In this document: positions 16,449 through 25,855 of the stretch, piece by piece
Layout of the letters: each line of letters begins with the position of its first letter
Position numbering within the stretch: position 1 is the stretch's first letter
From: Arcticibacter eurypsychrophilus
Lineage (GTDB): Bacteria; Bacteroidota; Bacteroidia; Sphingobacteriales; Sphingobacteriaceae
Direction: 5' to 3'
DNA: 64,000 bases
Assembly: GCF_001730525.1 (NCBI RefSeq)
Contig: NZ_MDFN01000017.1
Location: 49,884-113,883 of the forward strand
Notes under the pieces: model-generated
What the model saw: the letters and a program-made list of their open reading frames with translations, nothing else
Told to the model about the DNA's origin: nothing
Database searches by the model: none
Translations under genes and position numbers: made by a program

Positions 16449-17759
16449 CTATTTATTATTCGTTTTTTCTGTCATAGATTCCCTGTTAAAGGGCCTGATG
16501 ATTAATCTTGAGCCTCTGTCATAGCTAAAATAGCTCCACACCCAATTGACCAGCACAATTATCCGATTACGGTAACCCACTAAGCTCATCAAGTGCACAA
16601 ACATCCATACAAACCAGGCAAAGATGCCTTGAAAATGGATTTTCCCAATATCTACCACTGCTCTATTTCTGCCTATAGTGGCCATAGAACCTTTGTTCTT
16701 GTATTTAAAAGGCACAAGCTGTTCTTTATTTAAAAGTCTGATTAGGTTCTTAGAAAGAAGTCTGCCTTGCTGCATCGCTACAGGAGCTACTCCAGGATGT
16801 CCATTCGGATAACCATCCGTAGACATAGCAGCTACATCTCCAATCGCAAATATATCTGTATACCCATCTACCCTATTGTATTCATCAACTTTAACTCTTC
16901 CCCCTCTAACAAATTTATCCATGGGGATACCATCTGGCATTACTCCCCGCACTCCTGCAGACCAAAGTACATTCTTAGTATATATTTCCTGATTGTTAGA
17001 AAGAACTAATTTTTCACCATCATATGACGTTACCTTGGTATTTAACAAAACAGTAACTCCCATTTCTTCAAGAAACTGTTTTGCTCCCACTTGTGATTTT
17101 TTAGACATAGGTCCTAATACCTCAGGGGAACCCTCAACTAAATAAATATTAAGCGTATTAATATCCAATTCTGGATAGTCTTTTTTGAGTACATGTTTTT
17201 TTAATTCGGCGATAGATCCAGCCATTTCAACACCTGTAGGACCACCACCTGCAATAACAAAATTAAGCAATGCCACCTTATTTATAAGCTCTTTTTCTAC
17301 AAGTGATTCCTCTAGATTCTGAAGGATCATGCTTCTTAAGTTCAGAGATTCGGGAATAGTTTTCATGGGCATTGTAAAATGCTCCAAGTCCTTTGAACCA
17401 AAGTAGTTCGAATCAGACCCGGTTGCAATAACCAGATAGTCATAAGCATATTCACCAACAGTGGTAACGATTACTTTGCGCTCAGGAATAATGGTTTCTA
17501 CATTCGCATTTCTAAAAAGAAAGTTTTTTTGACCTTTGAAGATCTTTCGAAGCGGGAAGGCTATAGAATCAGCTTCAAGTCCACCTGTTGCTACCTGGTA
17601 GAGCAAAGGTTGAAACGTATGATAATTATGCCTGTCCAGCATTAATATACTAACTTCTTTATGTTTAAGACTTTTAGTAAGTTGTATGCCCCCGAAGCCG
17701 CCCCCAATAATAACAACTTTAGGAAAATTAACAGAGGGTTGAAGTGTATCCTTATCCAT
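16449..17759 (-). CDS. ndh: Type II NADH dehydrogenase (NDH-2)
   Basis: The 436-residue FAD-dependent oxidoreductase has the first dinucleotide fold VIIGGGFGGIQ (about 16-26), the quinone-site pattern FQPLLYQVATGGLE, the second NAD fold FVIAGGGPTGVEMAG and the FAD motif DIFAIGDVAA. The C-terminal segment is rich in aromatic and hydrophobic residues and should attach the enzyme to the inner membrane. NDH-2 passes electrons from NADH to menaquinone without pumping protons. It is followed by the bidirectional terminator shared with the aldolase. Confidence 0.92.
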   Translation of the reverse strand: MDKDTLQPSVNFPKVVIIGGGFGGIQLTKSLKHKEVSILMLDRHNYHTFQPLLYQVATGGLEADSIAFPLRKIFKGQKNFLFRNANVETIIPERKVIVTTVGEYAYDYLVIATGSDSNYFGSKDLEHFTMPMKTIPESLNLRSMILQNLEESLVEKELINKVALLNFVIAGGGPTGVEMAGSIAELKKHVLKKDYPELDINTLNIYLVEGSPEVLGPMSKKSQVGAKQFLEEMGVTVLLNTKVTSYDGEKLVLSNNQEIYTKNVLWSAGVRGVMPDGIPMDKFVRGGRVKVDEYNRVDGYTDIFAIGDVAAMSTDGYPNGHPGVAPVAMQQGRLLSKNLIRLLNKEQLVPFKYKNKGSMATIGRNRAVVDIGKIHFQGIFAWFVWMFVHLMSLVGYRNRIIVLVNWVWSYFSYDRGSRLIIRPFNRESMTEKTNNK

Positions 17760-17844
17760 AGATAGTTTTGTAGTGTTTGTAGATAACTGTTATTTTGCAA
17801 AAAGGTTGAGTAAATATATAATGAGGATGTAAAACTAAGTCAAA

Positions 17845-17887
17845 AACTAAAAAAAGGTTGTACCATCCGACGATGATACAACCTTTT
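17845..17887 (-). terminator. Terminator of secDF
   Basis: An 11-bp stem AAAAGGTTGTA/TACAACCTTTT (17852-17862 and 17877-17887) has a small inner stem in its loop. On the minus strand it continues into a T-rich run (A-rich 17840-17851 on the plus strand). It lies 23 bases beyond the secDF stop. Confidence 0.8.
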
Positions 17888-17909
17888 ATATAAATTAGTT
17901 AAAAAAGTT

Positions 17910-20900
17910 TTAAGGAAGTATTTCAACCTTTTTGGTAATAGTACTATTCATTTCTTTTTCATTAATTAACTCAACCACAAATGGTGTGGCTACGAATAAA
18001 GACGAGTAAGTACCAAATACTACACCGATTAACATGGCGAAAGAGAATCCTCTCAGAATTTCACCACCAAAGATGAAAATAATGATCAGTACCGCAATTG
18101 TACAAATACCTGTTACCACTGTACGGCTTAGCGTGCTGTTCAGCGCACTATTAATTACAGTAGACACACTCTGATTCTTTCCTTTACCCTCATCAATATA
18201 TTCCCTTATTCTATCAAATACCACTACCGTATCATTGATTGAGTAACCCATAACGGTCAGGATCGCTGCAATGAATGATTGATCCAGATCCAGTGAGAAG
18301 GGTAGGATACCGTTGAATATACTAAAGATGGAAAGCAGTACCAGCACATCATGCAACAGGGCAACGATAGCTGAAACACCAAACTGCCATCTCTTAAACC
18401 GGATAAATATGTAAAGAAATATAACGAGTATCGAGAATATAACGGAGTAAACGGCTGAAATCTTAATATCATTCGCGATAGTTGGACCCACTGTTTGTGC
18501 ATCCTTAATCAGATATTTGGGACTAATTTTCGAAAGACCATCATTCAGTTTCTTACTTACGATAGCTTCAGTTTCTTCAGAGCTATTATCAACCATGAAA
18601 GATGTTGTAATCTTAACCTCGTTACTTGATCCGTAAGTTTTCACCTCTGGAGCAATTCCAAATTCAGTTAACAACACATCGCGAACCGCATCCGTTTTAA
18701 CCGGTTTGTCGAATTCTACAAAGTAAGAACGTCCACCTTTAAAATCGACGCCAAGACTAAACCCTCTGGTGAACATCGAAATTAAGCCGGCAATAATGAT
18801 AAAGCTACTGATGGCGTAGAATTTCTTTCTTCCAGCAATAAAGTCAAACTTGGAGTCTTTAAATAGATTCTCAGTTGCTTTAATAGAGAAGGAAATATTC
18901 TGTTTTTTCTCGATTAACCATTCCAGAATGATACGGGTAATGAAAATGGCAGAAAACAGGGAAGTTAAAATACCCAACATTAAAGTAGTCGCAAAACCAA
19001 GGATCGGACCACTACCAAATATAAACAGAATTAAACCTGTTAGGAAAGTCGTGATATTTGAGTCAAGGATAGAAGACATTGCTTTGCTGAATCCTTCAGT
19101 AATAGCCACCTTAAGTGGTTTTCCTTCAGAAAGTTCTTCACGCACACGCTCATATATCAGCACATTCGCATCAATAGACATGGCAAGAGAAAGCACGATA
19201 CCCGCAATACCCGGTAAAGTCAGTACCGCTCCTAAAGAAGCCATCACACCCATTAAGAAGAATAAGTTGACAATCAAAGCGATGTTAGCTACCCAGCCAC
19301 CTTTACTGTAGTATAAGCCCATAAACAACAGGATCACAATCACACCCACAATAGAGGAAACCAATCCCTTATGGATAGACTCCAAACCTAAAGTAGGACC
19401 AACCACATATTCACTTACAATTTTAGCAGGCGCAGGTAAGCGTCCGGCTTTAAGCACGTTTGCAAGATCCTTTGTATCATTAGAAGTAAACTTTCCAGTA
19501 ATAGAAGATATACCACCAGAAATTTCATTTTGAACCGTAGGAGCAGAATAAACATAATTATCTAATACGATAGCGATGCTCTTTTTATTATTCGGATCAG
19601 CAGCTGCAGTTGCAGTAACCTTTCTCCATTTTTGTGAACCATCAGAAGTCATCACCATGACCACTTCCGGATTATTAGATTGGTCAACATCAGAACGAGC
19701 ATCTGTAATCACATCACCAGCCATAGCCGGTTCGCCGTTAAAGCCTGAAGCTTTTAATGCATATAATTCAAATACTTTACTTTCATCGCTCACCGGTTTA
19801 ACACCCCAAAGCAATTTTAGATTCTGAGGAATTAGTGCTTTAACCGCAGGAGAGTTTAGGTAAGCATTCACCTTAGCCGTATCCTTTTGTGCAGAATAAC
19901 CGACAACAGGACCTGGGCGAAGTGCAGTCTGACCATTTTCACCTTGATAGGTTGCAGGAGCCAATACAGCAAACAAAGGATTTTGACGAGCCTGTTCTGC
20001 CTGATTAGCCGAAGTAGCTGAAGTATCCTTTCCCGTAGAATCTTTTCTAGCTCCAAGTTGAGCCAGCTTTCCAGAACTTGGTTTAGCTGTAGCAGCACCC
20101 GATTTAACAGTGTCTTTGGTACTAACCTGAGTCGCAGCGATTGTTTTATTGATATTTTCAATTAAACTGAAGATCTCTGTGTTATCATAAGTTTCCCAGA
20201 ACTCCAGTTGAGCAGTTCCCTGTAGCAGCTTCCGTACACGTTGCACATCATTTACACCGGGAAGTTCAATCAGGATCCTGTTGGTACCTTTCTGCATCTG
20301 AATGTTTGGAGATGTTACACCAAACTTATCGATACGGGTACGCAGGATATTAAATGACCGTTCTACAGCACTTGTTGATTGTGTACGTAAAAAAGCTAAA
20401 ACCTCGCTATTAGTAGCATCAATTTTAACTAAAGATGCATTTTCGCGGGTAGCAAAGAGAGGAGCAAGTTTTCCATTGGGACTTAACTTTGAAAACTCTT
20501 CTCCAAATAAAGTGATGATATCTTTCTGACTTGAGCTCAATCTGCCTTCCGCATTTTTTAATGCAGCAGCGAATGTAGCATCAGGATTATGGTTTGCAAG
20601 GTTGCGGATCAAGTCTGTCATGGAAATTTCCATCGTTACGTTGATACCACCTTCAAGATCCAGCCCCAGAGGAATTTCACGTTCTTTTACATATTGGTAG
20701 TTGTACTTGGCAAAACCCAGGTTATACACCGTTTGCGTAGCCATTGAATCGAGATACGCTTTTTCTTTATCCGGATCACCCTTTGCGTATTCGCGCGCAT
20801 CCTTTTCCACCTTCTTAGCCACCCACGTAAACGATAAGGAATATAAACATCCAATCGTTAATGCGATAGCGGCGAATTTAATCAAACCTTTACCTTGCAT
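17910..20900 (-). CDS. secDF: Fused protein translocase subunit SecDF
   Basis: The 996-residue inner-membrane protein joins SecD and SecF in one chain, the usual form in Bacteroidota. After the first membrane helix (about 9-26) comes the periplasmic P1 domain with LGLDLEGGINVTMEI, then a Ser/Thr/Lys/Ala-rich insertion (about 265-310), the SecD helices with PGIAGIVLSLAMSIDANVLI, and the SecF part beginning near residue 690 with GFSLGVDFKGGRSY and MGYSINDTVVVFDRIRE. It uses the proton gradient to pull exported proteins across the membrane, together with YajC (5281-5598). It is monocistronic. Confidence 0.97.
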   Translation of the reverse strand: MQGKGLIKFAAIALTIGCLYSLSFTWVAKKVEKDAREYAKGDPDKEKAYLDSMATQTVYNLGFAKYNYQYVKEREIPLGLDLEGGINVTMEISMTDLIRNLANHNPDATFAAALKNAEGRLSSSQKDIITLFGEEFSKLSPNGKLAPLFATRENASLVKIDATNSEVLAFLRTQSTSAVERSFNILRTRIDKFGVTSPNIQMQKGTNRILIELPGVNDVQRVRKLLQGTAQLEFWETYDNTEIFSLIENINKTIAATQVSTKDTVKSGAATAKPSSGKLAQLGARKDSTGKDTSATSANQAEQARQNPLFAVLAPATYQGENGQTALRPGPVVGYSAQKDTAKVNAYLNSPAVKALIPQNLKLLWGVKPVSDESKVFELYALKASGFNGEPAMAGDVITDARSDVDQSNNPEVVMVMTSDGSQKWRKVTATAAADPNNKKSIAIVLDNYVYSAPTVQNEISGGISSITGKFTSNDTKDLANVLKAGRLPAPAKIVSEYVVGPTLGLESIHKGLVSSIVGVIVILLFMGLYYSKGGWVANIALIVNLFFLMGVMASLGAVLTLPGIAGIVLSLAMSIDANVLIYERVREELSEGKPLKVAITEGFSKAMSSILDSNITTFLTGLILFIFGSGPILGFATTLMLGILTSLFSAIFITRIILEWLIEKKQNISFSIKATENLFKDSKFDFIAGRKKFYAISSFIIIAGLISMFTRGFSLGVDFKGGRSYFVEFDKPVKTDAVRDVLLTEFGIAPEVKTYGSSNEVKITTSFMVDNSSEETEAIVSKKLNDGLSKISPKYLIKDAQTVGPTIANDIKISAVYSVIFSILVIFLYIFIRFKRWQFGVSAIVALLHDVLVLLSIFSIFNGILPFSLDLDQSFIAAILTVMGYSINDTVVVFDRIREYIDEGKGKNQSVSTVINSALNSTLSRTVVTGICTIAVLIIIFIFGGEILRGFSFAMLIGVVFGTYSSLFVATPFVVELINEKEMNSTITKKVEILP

Positions 20901-20954
20901 TTCTGTTTATTGTATATAGTGTAATTTTATAATACTCTACTCTAAATAAGAGGG

Positions 20955-20962
20955 CAAATCTA
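20955..20962 (-). promoter_or_regulatory. Possible -7 promoter element for secDF
   Basis: TAGATTTG on the minus strand fits TAnnTTTG, 54 bases before the secDF start. The region is very AT-rich and no -33 TTG is evident, so a chance match is possible. Confidence 0.3.
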
Positions 20963-21015
20963 AATAAATTTTTAATTTATAAAATTCTTAAATTAATTTA
21001 AACTCTGAATTATAT

Positions 21016-21501
21016 TTATGCCTTTTCGTACCTGATGAATGAATAAGAAAAATGGTTTTTCTCGTCAGTCTTTTTATCCTCCCTGTAAACTTCCTTCCAT
21101 TCCTTTAAATCAATCCCCCGGAGATAAGTATCTGCATCAAATGTATGATCTATTTTGGTGATATACAAAGACTTAACAAATAAAATCGCTTGTTTAAAAA
21201 CCTCAGCACCTCCAATGATAAACGTTTCCACATCATCTGAGCACAAAGATATGGCCTCTTCTATAGAATGTACTACCTCGGCATCCTGCAATAATAGGTT
21301 TTTTTGTCTGCTGATCACAATGTTACGTCTGTTTGGCAATGCCTTACCCATACTATCATAGGTCTTGCGTCCCATAATTAATGTATGTCCCGTAGTTACA
21401 CGTTTAAAATACTTTAAATCTTCAGGCAGATACCAGGGAAGCTGATTATCCTTCCCGATAGCGAAGTTCTGGTCAATGGCAACAATAATACTTAAGTTCA
21501 T
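21016..21501 (-). CDS. folA: Dihydrofolate reductase
   Basis: The 161-residue protein shows the DHFR pattern: IVAIDQNFAIGKDNQLPW (about 5-22), the acidic active-site residue in LPEDLKYFK, MGRKTYDS and FIIGGAEVF. It reduces dihydrofolate with NADPH. It lies 21 bases downstream of thyA in the same direction; ThyA produces the dihydrofolate that this enzyme recycles, so the two form a functional operon. Confidence 0.96.
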   Translation of the reverse strand: MNLSIIVAIDQNFAIGKDNQLPWYLPEDLKYFKRVTTGHTLIMGRKTYDSMGKALPNRRNIVISRQKNLLLQDAEVVHSIEEAISLCSDDVETFIIGGAEVFKQAILFVKSLYITKIDHTFDADTYLRGIDLKEWKEVYREDKKTDEKNHFSYSFIRYEKA

Positions 21502-21522
21502 AAATGGGTATTCAAATACATA

Positions 21523-22317
21523 TTAAACAGCAATTGGCGCTTTTATATGCGGATGAGGGTCGTAATTCTCCAGCTTGATATCTTCAAACCGGAATTCAAA
21601 TATATTTTTAATTTCCGGATTAAGAGTTAATAAAGGTAAAGCTTTAGGCGCTCTGCTAATTTGCAGCTTCGCCTGTTCGAGATGATTGGTATATAAATGA
21701 GTATCACCCAATGTATGAATAAATTCACCCGCTTGCAGTCCACATACCTGTGCCACCATCATCGTCAGCAACGCATAGGACGCTATATTAAAGGGAACAC
21801 CTAAAAATAAATCCGCACTGCGTTGATATAACTGACAGCTTAAACGGCCATCTGCGACATAAAATTGGAAGAAACAATGACAGGGGGGAAGTGCCATTTT
21901 ACCCACATCAGCCACATTCCATGCCGATACAATCAAGCGCCTGGAGTCCGGATTATTCTTAATCTGATTAATAACCTCTGTGATTTGGTCAATATGACCT
22001 CCGTCAGGAGTAGGCCAGGAGCGCCATTGGTAGCCGTAAACCGGACCCAATTCTCCATTTTCATCCGCCCATTCATCCCAGATCCGCACTTTATTTTCCT
22101 TCAGGTAGCTGATGTTGGTATCACCTTTCAGAAACCAGATCAATTCATGTATAATAGAATGCAGATGCATCTTTTTTGTGCTCACCAACGGAAAACCCTC
22201 CTGCAGGTTAAAACGCAATTGGGCACCAAAGATGCTTTTCGTTCCCGTGCCGGTACGGTCTTCTTTTTTTGTGCCCTTATCAAGCACCTGTTGCATCAGA
22301 TCTAAATATTGTTTCAT
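21523..22317 (-). CDS. thyA: Thymidylate synthase
   Basis: The 264-residue length equals that of E. coli ThyA. Conserved parts include DRTGTGT, the catalytic cysteine in [13 protein letters not shown] (near 146), [20 protein letters not shown] and the closing [13 protein letters not shown]. It methylates dUMP with methylene-tetrahydrofolate and yields dihydrofolate, used by the folA product downstream. Confidence 0.97.
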   Translation of the reverse strand: MKQYLDLMQQVLDKGTKKEDRTGTGTKSIFGAQLRFNLQEGFPLVSTKKMHLHSIIHELIWFLKGDTNISYLKENKVRIWDEWADENGELGPVYGYQWRSWPTPDGGHIDQITEVINQIKNNPDSRRLIVSAWNVADVGKMALPPCHCFFQFYVADGRLSCQLYQRSADLFLGVPFNIASYALLTMMVAQVCGLQAGEFIHTLGDTHLYTNHLEQAKLQISRAPKALPLLTLNPEIKNIFEFRFEDIKLENYDPHPHIKAPIAV

Positions 22318-22421
22318 TTTCTATTCCCTGCTCCTCAAAGATTGAGCCCCCGAATTTAACACCTTTGTCTTAAGTATGGAAATAAATGTATTTTTACTGC
22401 ATCAGCAATTTTTCTTTCCCT

Positions 22422-23222
22422 ATGATCTTATTCCCAAACGCTAAAATAAATATAGGTCTTAATATACTGAACAAACGAAACGATGGATACCATGACCTGG
22501 AGACTGTCTTTTATCCCATCCCGTTATATGATGCTTTAGAAGCGGTAGAAGCCCCTGTTCTGCATTTCGAATCATCAGGTATTGTTATCCCAGGTCGGGA
22601 TGAAGAAAACCTTTGTTTAAAAGCGTATGAGCTGATTAAAAAGGATTTTGAGCTACCTGCGTTAAGCATCCATCTGCATAAAAAAATCCCTATAGGCGCG
22701 GGGCTAGGTGGCGGATCGTCAGATGCCGCCTATTTTATTCGATTGTTAAACGAAAAGTTTAATTTGAAACTGGATACAGCAGTCATGCAGGACTACGCCA
22801 GGAAACTGGGTGCAGACTGTGCTTTTTTCATCGAGAGCAAGCCTGTATTTGCTTATGGAAAGGGCGAGGAGTTTAAGGATGTAAGTCTGGATTTATCCGC
22901 TTATTCGCTAGTTCTGATTATGCCTCCAGTGTTTGTTTCTACTGCTGATGCTTTTCGTGGAGTAAAATGCCGCATTCCCGAGACTCCTTTACAAGAACTA
23001 ATTAAGCTGCCTCTAGGTCAATGGAAGCAGGATATTAAAAACGATTTTGAAGAATCTGTTTTTAAAGCATTTCCAATTATTCAAGGATTGAAGAATAGTT
23101 TATATGATGCCGGTGCCTTATATGTATCTATGAGTGGAAGTGGAGCTGCTGTTTATGGGATCTTTGCGCAAAAACCAGAACTTCCTTCATTTGATGAAAG
23201 TTACAATGTGTTTTATCTATAG
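22422..23222 (+). CDS. ispE: 4-diphosphocytidyl-2-C-methyl-D-erythritol kinase
   Basis: The 266-residue GHMP kinase opens with FPNAKINIGLNI and has the ATP loop PIGAGLGGGSSDAA (about 95-108) and the C-terminal SGSGAAVYG. It phosphorylates CDP-methylerythritol in the non-mevalonate isoprenoid pathway. The frame opens at 22386, but the methionine at 22422 is the family start. It diverges from thyA and is followed by the long gap 23223-24043. Confidence 0.93.
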   Translation: MILFPNAKINIGLNILNKRNDGYHDLETVFYPIPLYDALEAVEAPVLHFESSGIVIPGRDEENLCLKAYELIKKDFELPALSIHLHKKIPIGAGLGGGSSDAAYFIRLLNEKFNLKLDTAVMQDYARKLGADCAFFIESKPVFAYGKGEEFKDVSLDLSAYSLVLIMPPVFVSTADAFRGVKCRIPETPLQELIKLPLGQWKQDIKNDFEESVFKAFPIIQGLKNSLYDAGALYVSMSGSGAAVYGIFAQKPELPSFDESYNVFYL

Positions 23223-24043
23223 ATTATACGTCTAAAAACAGATAGTTGAAGCAATTAAAAACTTGAACATCATAATCAAATCATTTATTTAAGAGCCTAA
23301 TAAATACGATTAGATGGATTAGATAGTAATATTCAAGTTTGTTTTGGTAAAAAGATGGCGTTATTTAAATAATAAAAACATAGTACCTATTAGATATCTG
23401 CGACGAAAGAACAGGATTAGCGAGCGCTTGGTTGTTCGTCTCTCAGAGCTTGCTTCTGGCTTGCTTGTTCGACTTTAGACGAACAAGCAAGCCAGAAGCA
23501 AGCTACAAGAAAGCCACAAATGCCGATTTTATCTCCATACCCTTATACATGTAGGTCGTACCTGGCTCCAGTCAGGTTTAATAATAATTTAAGGTTTGAT
23601 CTTTACCGATGATACAGTTTAATTATTCGAAGAAACTAAGAAGGTATTAAAACTTGTGAGAAAGATCTTTGGGTAATACCATTTAAAAGGATCTCACTAT
23701 GAATTTTGCAATTAAAGACATATAGTATTGTAATTAACCAATTTGTAGATAATTAACTGGCACATAAAGCTTAATTCAGGGATTTTTAATATGCGTGATT
23801 GAAATGACAATCCAATTATTGAATCCCTATAATGCTAAAAAAATTCAGGATAGAAAACTAGTTTTGTTTATATGATTAACTAAATTGAATTAATTTTTTG
23901 TTGTAAGATTTACGAAAAATTAAGGCATGTAAAATTTTGTATATGAGTAACAACTGTATATCAGGTTAAACTATTTTAAATGTTTTTTCGTTTAGAGAAT
24001 TTATTCACATATTTACAATTCACACTTATTAAAAAAAACCAAT
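23223..24043. other. 821-bp gap without a recognisable gene
   Basis: No ORF with coding character was found on either strand. The stretch holds the perfect inverted repeat at 23447-23504, a weaker imperfect hairpin pairing GTGAGA near 23656 with TCTCAC near 23692, and another pairing AGGGATT near 23778 with AATCCCT near 23822. No promoter, tRNA or known RNA could be supported. Confidence 0.6.
23447..23504. repeat. Perfect 25-bp inverted repeat with 8-base loop
   Basis: The arms 23447-23471 and 23480-23504 are exact reverse complements, beginning AGCTTGCTTCTGG and ending in AGAAGCAAGCT. The loop is ACTTTAGA. A second copy of the inner word (TTGTTCGTCT at 23433-23442) precedes the repeat and could pair alternatively with AGACGAACAA (23477-23486). 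There is no T tract. The word CGAACAAGCA also occurs in the element near 2521. Confidence 0.85.
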
Positions 24044-24490
24044 ATGGCAAAAGTTACAGAGCAGGACATTATTGCTTTTCTTAAGGAAAAAGTCAGCGCT
24101 CTACAAACTGAATTAAATAAAGCTCAAGCTGCTTTACAAGCATTTACAGGATCAGCACCTAAAGCTAATGCAAAGCCTACATTAGATGCATTGGTAGAAA
24201 AAGTTAAATCTGTTCGCGGGAAAAAAGTTCTTGCATTGAAGCCAAGCAAGCCACTAGCTGTTCCCCAAGAATTTAATGCAAATGATAAAATGGATAAAAA
24301 ACTAGCTTATATATTATCAGATATAGGTGCGGCTTTTAATACGGATGTGATTAGTAAGATTCAAGAATTAGAACCCGAAAAAGATACAGATAAATTAGGT
24401 AAAGCAGTTACTGTTAAATTAGCTTCTTTATTTAAAGCTGGTCGCATCAAAGGGACTAAATTAAATGGCAAGTATAAATATGAACTTTAA
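24044..24490 (+). CDS. Hypothetical protein with likely C-terminal winged helix
   Basis: The 148-residue protein has an N-terminal helical, probably coiled-coil segment (about 5-40), a Lys/Pro/Ala-rich linker (40-80) and a C-terminal domain (about 80-148). Its pattern KLAYILSDIG, ISKIQELEPE, LASLFKAGRIKG and a final NGKYKYEL resembles winged-helix domains of the HARE-HTH kind. That assignment is by pattern only. The gene stands alone between the 821-bp gap and a strong terminator, so it forms its own transcript. DNA or RNA binding is an inference. Confidence 0.75.
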   Translation: MAKVTEQDIIAFLKEKVSALQTELNKAQAALQAFTGSAPKANAKPTLDALVEKVKSVRGKKVLALKPSKPLAVPQEFNANDKMDKKLAYILSDIGAAFNTDVISKIQELEPEKDTDKLGKAVTVKLASLFKAGRIKGTKLNGKYKYEL

Positions 24491-24525
24491 TTAATTTAAA
24501 TACGATAATTAATTAGTTTCAATAT

Positions 24526-24563
24526 AAAAAACCCGGTAAGAATCATCTTAACCGGGTTTTTTT
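24526..24563 (+). terminator. Terminator of the winged-helix-like gene
   Basis: The stem ACCCGGT/ACCGGGT, extended by A/T pairs and a small AAGA/TCTT inner stem, spans 24526-24558 and is followed by seven T. The A run before it could also serve the converging BtuG-like gene. Confidence 0.85.
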
Positions 24564-24744
24564 ATATTGAATTTTCGATTAGAATTCAGGAATGAAAACT
24601 TAAATTCTTTTTTTTACTGATACTTGTCATTTTGCAATGCATTGAAGAGAAGAATCTATAATAAATAGTGATTACTACAGGGATTATTATTTGGGATTCT
24701 TAATTGTTAAACAAGAGGTGTTTAACTTGAAGCCAATACTTTTT

Positions 24745-25821
24745 TTATTTATTGATAAATAGCACTTTCCATGGACTTATACCTGCATTGATACTGTCTA
24801 TTACTTTTCCTGTTTTATTAAAACGGAACACTTTTCCATTTATGTCATATGTTTTTGCATCGGTTACATACACTTCGCCGGAGATGTCATCTACAGCGAC
24901 TGCGTATGGAGATTTTATCTTTGTACCATCGCTCACAAAGTTTTCTCTTTCAAGAAGTTCCGTTTTAACATTAAATAACTTGACTGTGCCCTCCCAACTA
25001 GGTATGTAAGCATAATCGCCACTGATGGTCATGGGTCCACTGAGAAATTCCTTTTGTGATTTTACTAAATCAGTTTTGCTGTCAATTATGGCCATGCTGG
25101 AGTTGATTCCGTTATAATTACCCGATGATAAAACATAAACGTCACCATATTGATCCTTAGTGACATAACGGGGGTTATCGACCACCGTAATCTTTTTAAT
25201 CTCAGTAAGTGTATTTAAATCAATAACAGAAACGGTTTTGTCATAATTACCAGTCTCATAAGAGAGTCCTCCCGAATTAGCTACGTATAACTTGTCGTTT
25301 GCAATAGCCATCTCCTCAGGGTTACGACCTACTGTAATGTATTTTTCAATTTCTAATGATGTAGTGTCCATTACTGCTACCGTACCATCGTAACTTGAGA
25401 TGAAAGCTTTGTTTTTATAGAACACAATACTTCGAGGTAGTCTTTCGGCTGTTCCGTTTTTGACCTTAATTTGTTTAATTGATACTGCAGTTAGGGCATT
25501 AATCACCTCAATTGTACTGGATATATTTACGATTATATACATTTTTGATCCGTACACTTGTGCGTCATTGCCCGTGTCTCCAAGTTCCCGGGCATTCACT
25601 TTATTAAACTGGTTTAGAGTAAACGTAGCACTATTGAAATCAAAATAGGAGAGTGTTGAATTGTTATCACCCATCTTGCCCTGATTTAAGATAAAAATTC
25701 CCTTACGTTCTGCCGTTGGATCAGGTTTTGATCCGTCATCTACACTATCCTTTTTACAAGATCCAAGAATAGTTAAGCACAGTAAAGAAAATAGTAAGAA
25801 TTTGTGTTTTAGTTGTTTCAT
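24745..25821 (-). CDS. BtuG-like surface beta-propeller lipoprotein (DUF5074/YncE type)
   Basis: The 358-residue protein has a lipoprotein signal ending LTILGSC (Cys22), followed by lysines and acidic residues (KKDSVDD) that could act as a surface-export signal. The rest is a repeat protein with blades such as VSVIDLNTLTEIKKI and GTVAVMDTTSLEIEKY, typical of a seven-bladed propeller. It is encoded 34 bases after btuB, behind a cobalamin riboswitch. In Bacteroides the surface propeller BtuG captures vitamin B12 for BtuB. The same role is inferred here from fold and context; direct similarity to BtuG could not be tested. Confidence 0.8.
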   Translation of the reverse strand: MKQLKHKFLLFSLLCLTILGSCKKDSVDDGSKPDPTAERKGIFILNQGKMGDNNSTLSYFDFNSATFTLNQFNKVNARELGDTGNDAQVYGSKMYIIVNISSTIEVINALTAVSIKQIKVKNGTAERLPRSIVFYKNKAFISSYDGTVAVMDTTSLEIEKYITVGRNPEEMAIANDKLYVANSGGLSYETGNYDKTVSVIDLNTLTEIKKITVVDNPRYVTKDQYGDVYVLSSGNYNGINSSMAIIDSKTDLVKSQKEFLSGPMTISGDYAYIPSWEGTVKLFNVKTELLERENFVSDGTKIKSPYAVAVDDISGEVYVTDAKTYDINGKVFRFNKTGKVIDSINAGISPWKVLFINK

Positions 25822-25855
25822 ATTGATTTATTTTAAATTTTTAAAGATTAGCCAG

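Noticed and set aside
18850..19311. Plus-strand ORF of 153 codons within secDF
   Set aside because: It is an antisense shadow of strongly conserved membrane segments and has no independent motif.
21865..22305. Plus-strand ORF of 146 codons within thyA
   Set aside because: It is the antisense of thyA; the composition and lack of a start context argue against a real gene.
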